A stretch of DNA of 64,000 nt, taken from the NCBI GenBank assembly GCA_963575745.1, contig CAUYUJ010011225.1, positions 1,170,828-1,234,827 of the forward strand, written 5' to 3'. Shown one piece after another: positions 55,795 through 64,000 of this stretch. The translations under genes and the position numbers were made by a program. A model generated the notes under the pieces. That model had not been told where the DNA came from. It did no database searches and saw only the letters and a program-made list of their open reading frames with translations. This DNA is from Prorocentrum cordatum. Its lineage: Eukaryota; Sar; Dinophyceae; Prorocentrales; Prorocentraceae. Numbering within the stretch: position 1 is the first letter of the stretch; every line of letters begins with the position of its first letter.

Positions 55795-56235
55795 GAACGG
55801 CGGGTTATATCTTAGATATAAGTTGAGGGCGCATGTTAGTAACTAAGTTATAACTAGGTTATAACTAAGTTATAACTAAGTTATAACTTGGCGCGTTTAA
55901 TAGTGACTGACAACGTCTGAGTTATCAGTCAACCTCTACTACCTTATTAGAGCTCGTTGATTTACTAAAAAACAGCAGACTTAGGAGGTTGAATTATAAG
56001 TCGGGTTATAACCAAGTTAGGTGGCTTATACTTAACTCAATTAGCCCTGAACTCTTCGACTTAGTAATTGAGTTATAATCAAGTTTATAAGTCGACTTAG
56101 CTAAGTCGACCTAACTCGACTTACTAAGTCGACCTAGGTCGAGTTAGCTAAGTCGAACGTTCGAGTTACTAAGTCGACGTAGTTCGACTTACTAAGTCGA
56201 ACTGTTTCGATTTATAAGTTGACGATTGCAACTTA
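55795..56235. repeat. TAAGT palindromic minisatellite
   Basis: First AAGTTATAACTAAGTTATAA repeats (55,850-55,890), then TTAGTAAGTCGACCTAG and TAGCTAAGTCGAC words (56,090-56,200). Many are perfect short palindromes (CTTAGCTAAG, AAGTCGACTT). This is the most AT-rich stretch in the area. Confidence 0.9.
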
Positions 56236-56590
56236 TGTTTAATCGTTTAACATGGTTTTGTAAAATGTTTAAGAACGGTGTTTAACATGTTTGCGGCACC
56301 TGGCCATCCACAACACCAACGAATATGTTGAGAACTTGTGATCTTGATTTTCCTCTGGTAACAAAAGAGTGTTTGTTCTGGATCCACCGACAACAACATA
56401 ATTTTGAAATAATGGTGCTCTGGCTTTTGTCCGGTAACATGTACATTGACAGTCGAGACCCTAGAACTCTCATCAAAATGCAAGGCGGCTCGGCTCGTAG
56501 CTTATATTTTTTATGTTCAAAAAGTATGGACGATGTGTGAAATGCCAATATCTACATCGTGAGCGTACGTCGTAATCGTATCTAGCGCGC
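56236..56590. other. Non-repetitive island, possible exon relic
   Basis: About 350 bp of balanced composition without simple repeats. Overlapping frames of 71-88 codons exist on both strands; the minus frame across 56,247-56,483 (STVNVHVTGQKPEHHYFK) looks least repeat-like. I recognise no family. Confidence 0.3.
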
Positions 56591-56684
56591 GTTGCGCCCT
56601 CCACCTTGCGCCTGGTTGCGGGCGCGGTTGCGGTTGCGGCGGCGCCCTTCAGCACGCGCATCGCCATCTGGCGGGCGACGGGCA

Positions 56685-56864
56685 CGGGGGGGGGGGGGGG
56701 AGGGGGGAGGGGAAGGGGGGGGGGGGGGAGATAAGGTGTTACTGCGGCCGGTTGGTTGTTACTGCGGCCCGGTGGGTGTTAGTATGGCCAGGGGTCCTCC
56801 GGAGTGTATTAATTATCGAGTACGGTGAAGGGGGGGGGCCAAAAAAGGCTCCGCCCCCCCCCCC
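56685..56864. repeat. G run and forward GTTACTGCGGCC units
   Basis: A 45-base G-rich run, then three copies of a ~20-bp unit containing GTTACTGCGGCC / GTTAGTATGGCC (56,738, 56,758, 56,778). Inverted relatives close the region at 59,055-59,140. Confidence 0.8.
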
Positions 56865-57052
56865 TTCACCGAAGAGCCTCTCGGAAGAGCCTCTGGTGCT
56901 CTCCGAAGAGCCTCTTGGAGCCGCCGAAGACCTTCTTGCAGCCACCTAAGTGCCTCTTGGGCTCTCCGCAGAGCTTCCTGGGGCCTCCGAAGAGCCTCTG
57001 AGGGCATCCGAAGCGCTTCTTGGGCTCTCCGAAGAGCCTCTTGGGCTCTCCG
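56865..57052. repeat. GAAGAGCCTCTTGGGCTCTC minisatellite
   Basis: Seven or eight copies of a ~27-bp unit, CTCTCCGAAGAGCCTCTTGG, with variants. Confidence 0.9.
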
Positions 57053-58230
<1,178 letters not shown>

Positions 58231-58510
58231 TTCTCGTCGTTCCTGGCGCCCTAGGGCTAGCACTCCCTAGCGCCAGTACTTCCTAGGGCTAGCACTCCCT
58301 AGCGCCAGTACTTCCTAGCACTCCCTCGGACTAGCACTCCCTAGGACTAGTATTCCCTAGGGCTGGTATTCCGTAGTGCGAGTACTCCCTAGGACGAGTA
58401 CTCCCTTGGACGAGTACGCCCTAGGGGTAGTAATTCCTAGGACTGGTACTCCCTGGGGCTAGCACTCCCTGCGGCTAGTACTCCGTAGGATAGTACTCCC
58501 TATGAATGAT
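58231..58510. repeat. CTAGGACTAGTACTCC minisatellite
   Basis: About 14 copies of a ~20-bp unit (CTAGGGCTAGCACTCC and CTAGGACGAGTACTCC types). Confidence 0.9.
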
Positions 58511-58920
58511 AGTACACCAACACTACAGCACCATAGTACTACCACAATACAGCACCACTACCAGAATACCAGTACCACAACACCACAACACCGCTACCAC
58601 AACACCACAACACCGCTACCACACTACCACAACCACAACACCACAACACCGCTACCGCAACACCACTACCACAGCACCACTGCCACTACCACAACACTAC
58701 TACCTACTAACAACTGAACAACACTACCAACACCACACCACTGACACGACACTACCAACACCACACCACTAACACAGCAAACCACTACCAAGACCACACC
58801 ACTAACACAGCATACAGCACAACCCGCCACTACCAACACCACACCACTAACACAACATTACCAACACCACACCACTAACATAGCACAGCGACCACCACAC
58901 CACTAACACAGCACTACGAC
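58511..58920. repeat. CACCACAACA / ACCACACCACTAACAC array
   Basis: First (ACAACACCACTACC)-like words, then ~27-bp TACCAACACCACACCACTAA units to 58,918. Confidence 0.9.
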
Positions 58921-59165
58921 CACGTTGGTTCCAGATGGGAGTTACTGTGGCCACTTTTGCCTGCGCGGGAGTGCGTTCCCTTAAGGGTTGCGAATGTCTC
59001 CAGATCTAACATGAGATACCTTTACATATTACTTTTCATTGAGCGGCCTGCGCGGGCCACAGTAACTCCCATCCCGCCGCGCGACGGGCCACACTAACAC
59101 CCAACGGGCCACACTAACACCCAACGGGCCACAGTAACACCCGGTCGCGGGGGGGGGGGGGGGGG

Positions 59166-59199
<34 letters not shown>

Positions 59200-59200
59200 G
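58921..59200. repeat. Inverted GTTACTGTGGCC units and G run
   Basis: A forward unit GATGGGAGTTACTGTGGCC (58,933) faces an inverted GGCCACAGTAACTCCCATC (59,055) around ~100 bp. Three more inverted units GGGCCACACTAACACCCAAC follow (59,087-59,143), then ~55 bases of almost pure G. Confidence 0.85.
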
Positions 59201-59486
59201 AAGGAGAAGGAGGTACTATGTGTATTTATGTACTATATATATATGTACCATGGGCATACCGCGTAATATGTATGTGTATTATAGATGCATATGTTGGGGG
59301 GAAGATGGGCAAGATCAATGGATGCAAGGGGAAGAGGACGGGGCGGTGCACGGGGGGGTCCGCTTCGCTCTCGGGTCCGCGGCCTGGGCTGGAGAGCCGC
59401 CCTTGTCCAAGGCGGGCCCCGCGTCCGGGGGGGGGGGGGGGGCTCCTCCTCCTCCTCCTCCTCCCCCTCCCCCATCGCCCTCCTCC

Positions 59487-59523
<37 letters not shown>

Positions 59524-59733
59524 CCCCCCCTCCTCACTCCTCGAAGACGACGACTACGGCGACGACGAAGATGGGGAAGGGGAGTCGAGGATGATGCAAT
59601 GCATGATGAGGAAGAATGAACGACGGAGGAAGAGAAGGGGGCGGCTTCGACCGTCGCCTTTTTTTTTTGTTCGACAGTCGATTTGTGTGTTTTATTTTCG
59701 ACAATCGGTTTTGTGTTTCTTTTTTTTTTCCAG
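59201..59733. other. No gene; G and C homopolymer runs
   Basis: A GTACTATATATATATGTAC palindrome (59,229), G run 59,428-59,443, C run 59,489-59,520, and T runs 59,660-59,668 and 59,720-59,730 just beyond the 3' end of the minus-strand gene. Confidence 0.5.
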
Positions 59734-60005
59734 CTACGCGCCCCTGCCATGATAGTAAGGCGCGATGATCTTCGCGGTCGATGGTGGAATGCGCATGTAT
59801 ACAACGGGCTTGACAATCGACGTCGGGTCCAAGAACACGTCTGGCGTCGCCGATTCATCCCAGATGGTCCAAGTCCCAGGGTCCACAGCGGCAGCCTCCC
59901 GCACGTGGACTGCGATGAAATCGCCCATCGCATAGAACAACACAACTCTACCTAAACGAAGTGCACCGCCAGTGCGGATGAGCACGTAGTCGCTGTAGAC
60001 GCAGC
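59734..60005 (-). pseudogene. C-terminal ~90 residues of the same protein, other frame
   Basis: Immediately downstream, in a different frame, is a non-repetitive stretch: YVYSGCVYSDYVLIRTGGAL, then VVLFYAMGDFIAVHVREA and PTSIVKPVVYMR, ending HGRGA at a TAG (59,734-59,736). It overlaps the tail of the main frame, where a GTCTACAGCG word is doubled, a natural slippage point. This suggests that the intact protein read through into it and that this copy has a one-base frameshift near 60,000. A short intron is less likely. Confidence 0.65.
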
Positions 60006-61703
60006 CGCTGTAGACGTATCCATCTGGATGCCTGCGATATCGAGTTTACGGCGCTTCGACGTCGATATACACTGCTCGTCGAACTGGAACCGCCCCTCGA
60101 CAACGTCTTGAACGTAACAGTTTAAATATCCAAACGTTGTCGTGTGCTCGACCTGGTTGTAAACATGTACCACGGTCGTCTTCACGTCTTTGTGTTTCCG
60201 TTCTGGCGCAAAGCACGAAATCACCATACCCAGTCGAAGTAGGTCGTCGGGCACGTGCACCAAATGATGAAACTTCACCTTGATAAACGTATGGTACAAT
60301 CGGCGAAACAGTACCGCGTGCTCTGCAATGGCCCCCGAAAGCGTGGCGTGCAATGCGCCCGTCATATCGTCCTCTCCTGATAGGAGCCCCAGCATGAACG
60401 TTAACAGCTCGAAACATCGAACGTGGTCCGCGGGCACGCGGCCAGAGCACCTGTCCCGAAGAAATGCCAGCAACAATGGGCAAAGTCCGAGAACGTCGCT
60501 CGCAAACAGCTTCACGTGGTCGTTCGCTATGAAGTTCTCCGTGAACCACTCTGGCTTGGGAGGTGACGCGGTCAACATGGGATGGATGTACGAGCGTGCG
60601 TAGGCGGCAATCTCATGCATATCGATATTCAACCTCTTCAAACACGATGTGAGCGCCGCAATCTGAAGCCCCGCAACGCCATGCGATGCCAGGGTGTGAT
60701 GCCAATCCCTGGTGCAATTACTCACGGGGCGCAGCGCGCTTCTCAAACGGGGATCGCACAGCATCCCATGCTCATTATAACTAATGCCCAACTTCGTTTC
60801 GAGCGCCTCCACCTTCGACGTCGATATCTGCCCGACCTGCGATACCAAGATCCCGTGCATTCTCCAGAACGCGTCGTCGTCCAGCTGCTTGAGCTCCGAT
60901 TTATCCACGCAGTCCAGTCCGACGGTGTACTGGCCGTCGGCGCAGCCAGTCTTGTGGGTAAAGTTCACCACGTTCATGCACGAGATGCAGGGTTTCAGCC
61001 CTGCCGCCCCTTTAATGGCCAACAACTCTTTTGTGGCCTTTTGCGCCCGCACGGCACTCCCATGGGGAACTACAAAGCCGCGCGTGAAGTTATGAGGCCC
61101 GTCAACGAACGTGGCGACGAGAATATGCTTCAAGAGGGCGATCACTCCCCCAGGAGTTCTCTCCACCAGCCTGGTGCGAACCCCGCCCAGGCAAAACCAG
61201 CCCCCCGTTCTATGGAGGAGCCAGCCTGGTAGCTCCAGAAAGGTGTAATAAAAATTCCACAACTGGCGCCCAACATCAGATCTCAAAGGGTTGCCTGGCG
61301 TCATCTCGTCACCGTAAAACACCAAGCTACAAGTGCACAAAGGTGCCTTGTCGAGCGCAGCAGGCAGCATATTGGCAAACTTTTCGCTGATAGTCGACAT
61401 GCAGTGCAGAAACGCAAATGGGTGTACATATTCCCGCGGCCCGATGCCTGGGACATCCAGTGTCTGCACAACAGGTCCGTATGGCGTCCTCGCGCGGCCA
61501 TGCATCTCCGCTGCTATCCTGCGCTGGCGTAGCTCATCTCGTCCTCCGAGCTCCTCGTCCCTAAGCATGCCTTTCCTATTCAGCGTCTGCAGGATGCGGG
61601 CGACGCTCGCCTTCGAACCCCGCGAAGTGGCCAGAAGCTCCGACCGCAGCTGCATCCTCGTCTCATCATCGATGTCGATCGTGGCGGGTGCGCCCCGCTT
61701 CAT
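59952..61703 (-). CDS. Transposon-like protein, 583 aa, apparently intronless
   Basis: The start is placed at the ATG at 61,703 (MKRGAPATIDIDDE). The frame extends 145 codons further upstream only through a CATG/TATG microsatellite. Features in order: an N-terminal region with SRGSKASVARILQTL; YVHPFAFLHCMSTISEKFA; FYGDEMTPGNPLRSDVGRQL; ELPGWLLHRTGGWFCLGGVR; LLKHILVATF; a Cys pair in KGAAGLKPCISCMNVV with a downstream GLDCVD; NCTRDWHHTLASHGVAGLQ; and a C-terminal segment FKLFASDVL-like with ISCFAPERKHKD. From memory this family is multicopy and intronless in dinoflagellate genomes and looks transposon-derived. The catalytic residues are not established. The frame ends at 59,952, short of the family's C-terminus; see the next entry. 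Confidence 0.75.
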   Translation of the reverse strand: MKRGAPATIDIDDETRMQLRSELLATSRGSKASVARILQTLNRKGMLRDEELGGRDELRQRRIAAEMHGRARTPYGPVVQTLDVPGIGPREYVHPFAFLHCMSTISEKFANMLPAALDKAPLCTCSLVFYGDEMTPGNPLRSDVGRQLWNFYYTFLELPGWLLHRTGGWFCLGGVRTRLVERTPGGVIALLKHILVATFVDGPHNFTRGFVVPHGSAVRAQKATKELLAIKGAAGLKPCISCMNVVNFTHKTGCADGQYTVGLDCVDKSELKQLDDDAFWRMHGILVSQVGQISTSKVEALETKLGISYNEHGMLCDPRLRSALRPVSNCTRDWHHTLASHGVAGLQIAALTSCLKRLNIDMHEIAAYARSYIHPMLTASPPKPEWFTENFIANDHVKLFASDVLGLCPLLLAFLRDRCSGRVPADHVRCFELLTFMLGLLSGEDDMTGALHATLSGAIAEHAVLFRRLYHTFIKVKFHHLVHVPDDLLRLGMVISCFAPERKHKDVKTTVVHVYNQVEHTTTFGYLNCYVQDVVEGRFQFDEQCISTSKRRKLDIAGIQMDTSTAAASTATTCSSALAVHFV

Positions 61704-61975
61704 GTTCGCAACACTGAACCTGAAACGGCTGTGGAAGAATGGCGACGGCTGCGATGATACTAGAGACTGCGCGTGAGAATGCATATATGCATGGTGAATG
61801 CAAGACGTTGTTGTGTAAATAGTTATATTTGTATGTATATGCATGTATGTATGTATGCGTGTACGCATGTATGCATGCATGTGTATATGTATGTATGTGT
61901 ATATGCATATATGTATGCATGCATGCGCGTTTGTATATCTATATATGTATGTATATGTACACGTGCCGACATCGA
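61704..61975. repeat. CATG/TATG microsatellite upstream of the gene
   Basis: TGTATGTATGCATG-type tetranucleotides at 61,785-61,965, similar to 7,310-8,165. It extends the gene's frame artificially. Confidence 0.85.
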
Positions 61976-62246
61976 TGCACATCCCTCGCGCGCGCAGCGG
62001 TGCGCGTTTTCGGAAGGAGGGCGAAACGTTGTCGCACTCTGATGCACCTTGGCAAGCTACCTTCGGCATGCCGCAACACAAACTTGCACAGGCGCAGAGA
62101 ATGATGGCAGACACAGGGCCGCAAGTGAAGTCCCGCATTCACGCGACTCGAAGCGGATGACGGGTCGCGATGGGAGGGGGCGGGGCCTGGTTATTCGAGC
62201 GGGAAGGAGGGGGTCCGAGACGATGCCGTCTGTCGGCAAACGCCCC
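61976..62246. other. No gene seen
   Basis: Mixed GC-rich sequence between the microsatellite and the gene fragment. Confidence 0.4.
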
Positions 62247-62545
62247 CATGGTAGTTCCAGAAAGGTTTAATACAATTCCACAGCATGCGCCCAGCTTCAG
62301 ATCTCGAACGTCGACATTTGATTTACGATTTCGATGTGATGGTACTTTCGCAAAGCAGATCACACACATCGTGTGTATTTGTGTCGCTCTGAGGCGGCTT
62401 GCAAAACTGGCGCACAACACTTGCTGGGCGAACTCGACACACCTGCACATCACTTCCATTGGGCACTATAGTATACAAAGCCGTGTGTGAAAATCTGAGG
62501 CCCGTCAACATGGCGACGAGAATATGCTTCAAGAGGGCGCTCAGT
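62247..62545 (-). pseudogene. Rearranged fragment of the transposon-like gene
   Basis: Two pieces match the gene at nucleotide level. 62,247-62,303 resembles 61,226-61,285 (GGTAGTTCCAGAAAGGT, ...CAGATCTC; residues ~WNFYYTFLELPGW). 62,465-62,545 resembles 61,069-61,143 (GGCGACGAGAATATGCTTCA; residues ~KHILVA, translated here KHILVAMLTGLRFSHTALY). On the minus strand their order is the reverse of the gene, so the fragment was rearranged, not simply truncated. Confidence 0.8.
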
Positions 62546-62903
62546 CCGAGTCCTCCTCAGCCGCTGCCTGCACAGCCGCTGCCGCGCGCCTCGAGGCCCG
62601 ATGCTGGTCTCGCGTCCGCGCGTCGTCGCTGGCGGGTCCATCGCACTCGGCGTCTTCGTCGCCGTCTCCACCTTCACCACCTCCACTGTCCTCCTCTTCC
62701 TCATCCTCATAGTCGTCCTGGAACATACCGCTATCGCTGTCCTCGCCCTTCTCCTCGGAGGGCGAGGTGAACCCCGACCCCTGTTCGATGCATATCTTTC
62801 GCTCCAAGCGCCGAACTTTGCTCCGAATCTCCCCGATGCGATTCATGGTCTCCACGTGGCGAGCCATCACGAGAGCCTCCAGCGCCTCGATTCTGGTCAA
62901 CAC
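62541..62903 (-). CDS. Small acidic protein with coiled-coil start (uncertain)
   Basis: A 120-codon frame opened by GTG. Residues 1-37 have a heptad-like pattern (IEALEALVMARHVETMNRIG...VRRLERK), followed by a Glu/Asp/Gly-rich tail (DYEDEEEEDSGGGEGGDGDE). It looks more protein-like than the surrounding simple repeats but has no recognised family. It may be part of a longer spliced gene. Confidence 0.3.
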   Translation of the reverse strand: MLTRIEALEALVMARHVETMNRIGEIRSKVRRLERKICIEQGSGFTSPSEEKGEDSDSGMFQDDYEDEEEEDSGGGEGGDGDEDAECDGPASDDARTRDQHRASRRAAAAVQAAAEEDSD

Positions 62904-63700
62904 CTCCCCGAGCCCTCCCCCCTTTCCCCCGCCCTCCCCCCTGCCCTTCTTCTCCCTCTTCCCCCCTCTCCTCCCTCTTCCACCCTCATCCCTCTACCGA
63001 CCTCCCAGCCCCTCCTCGCGTATGGGATCAGCCGAGGCACTCGCCATGCCCCCCCCTGCGGCGCGGGGGCCTGCACTTCTGCTAGACGTAGTGCGTCGAG
63101 CCTTTGAACTGGAGTCAGCTCTCCGCTCGGGCCTAAAGCAACGGATATCGATGTCGATGTTTCTATCGAGTTCGATGTCTCTACTGGCGTCGATGTCGAT
63201 GCTTTTATCGATATCGATTTCTTGCATCACAAAACCCCCATCTCAATGCTGGCCGATGGGCTTTCCGACGGACGGAGCTCGACCGCGGGGCGCGCAGGCA
63301 AACCGGCCATAGGAGATATATCTTTGCCTCGGGGGTCCTCCATCCTCATTCCTCCATCCTCCATCTCCCCCTCCACTCTCAATCACCCATCCCCCTCCTC
63401 CTCCTTCATGGTGATGGTGGCGATGATGATGATGGCGATGGTGATGCAGATGGTGATGAGGAAGATGATGATGATGACGATGATGGCGATGATGATATCG
63501 CGTTTTGTTCAAAGCGCGTGCCATACATCCCCAGCGCATTCGTTCATCGTGGGCGTAGATGTCGATGTGCGCGGTTACCCACGCCATCTCGGCATCGCTG
63601 GCATCAAACCACACCGCCCATCATATTGAAAGACACACTCCGTCGTCGATATCGATTGCGCCGTCAGTGGCGTGCTGATCGCACTACATGCGAGATTGTA
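62904..63700. repeat. Simple-sequence region
   Basis: CCCTCC-rich 62,905-63,000, ATCGATGTCGATG words 63,140-63,225, C/T-rich 63,340-63,400, GATGATGATGGCG words 63,405-63,500. No gene supported. Confidence 0.6.
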
Positions 63701-63701
63701 C

Positions 63702-63841
63702 CTACGAGAAGAAACGCCTCATGCCTTTGTGCTTATGCATTGGCTTAGCTGGAGGCATGCCCTGCAAATCCAATGCGCACAACAAGGCGCTGCACTTCTT
63801 GATGTCGAGCTTCATTCCGAGATCATCCTCATCCCGCTGGT

Positions 63842-63899
<58 letters not shown>

Positions 63900-64000
63900 C
63901 AGCATGACCATACAGTGCACACGGCTACAATAGAAGCACACGTCGTCCTTCCCATCATCGTCCTTCTTGCACTTGCACCCCGCCTTCACGTAGCGCCTCA
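63702..64000 (-). CDS. Cys-rich ORF split by a poly-A tract, open at window edge
   Basis: Read from the right edge on the minus strand: YVKAGCKCKKDDDGKDDVCF, YCSRVHCMVML, then about 19 Lys codons from an A run (63,842-63,898), then DEDDLGMKLDIKKCSALLCA and a stop. CxC, CxxC and HC spacing could bind zinc. The frame is kept across the tract, but a homopolymer of this length is likely variable or a sequencing weak point. It may be the first part of a gene or an exon followed by an intron whose start includes the A tract. Confidence 0.35.

Noticed and set aside
61704-62138. 145-residue N-terminal extension of the transposon-like protein
   Set aside because: Mostly CATG microsatellite translation (Tyr/His/Thr/Ile); the internal ATG at 61,703 is followed by normal sequence.

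Overview
The window looks like GC-rich nuclear DNA of a dinoflagellate; Prorocentrum, Polarella or a Symbiodiniaceae-like genome would fit. Three kinds of evidence point there. Three protein families match, from memory and unverified, families I associate with dinoflagellate gene models: a secreted protein with a GDPHL...GERFD core, a Pif1-type helicase ending in Cys-pair repeats, and a transposon-like protein with a TPGNPLR motif. Coding density is very low. Most of the sequence is microsatellite, minisatellite and small foldback DNA. I found no tRNA, rRNA, spliced-leader gene, prokaryotic operon or CRISPR array.

Layout. 1-16,074: no gene I can support. It holds pyrimidine-rich tracts, dispersed repeats present in two or three copies, a (CATA)n block and several blocks of a degenerate GGCCTCTTGG/GGCCGTCTTGG minisatellite. 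16,075-36,270: a tandem array of about three and a half units of 5.6-6.4 kb. Each unit carries a roughly 1 kb intronic module with inverted ends, a second minisatellite, exon B of the secreted-protein gene, a 1.8-1.9 kb GAT-type microsatellite, a conserved promoter-side segment and exon A of the next gene. Genes 2 and 4 look intact, gene 3 has two single-base frameshifts, and gene 1 is an orphan exon B. 36,271-40,129: a decayed Pif1-like (Helitron-type) helicase that abuts the truncated fifth microsatellite. It carries frameshifts, three in-frame stops and a 199-bp MITE with a 9-bp target duplication.

40,130-59,700: repeats only. These include two direct 1.1 kb copies of a 16-bp minisatellite element, two inverted copies of an evenly spaced dimeric repeat 8 kb apart, a second, more diverged inverted pair nested inside them, two TATGTT-rich blocks, several foldback elements and long CTA arrays. 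59,734-61,703 (minus strand): the best single gene, an apparently intronless transposon-like protein whose last ~90 residues lie in another frame. A shuffled fragment of it lies upstream at 62,247-62,545. The last 1.5 kb holds a small acidic coiled-coil ORF, simple repeats and a Cys-rich ORF interrupted by a ~57-base A tract and running off the window.

How it fits together: the only host-like genes are the tandem secreted-protein copies. Everything else is mobile or repetitive DNA, and the tandem unit breaks off where the helicase starts, so transposition and unequal exchange appear to have shaped the locus.
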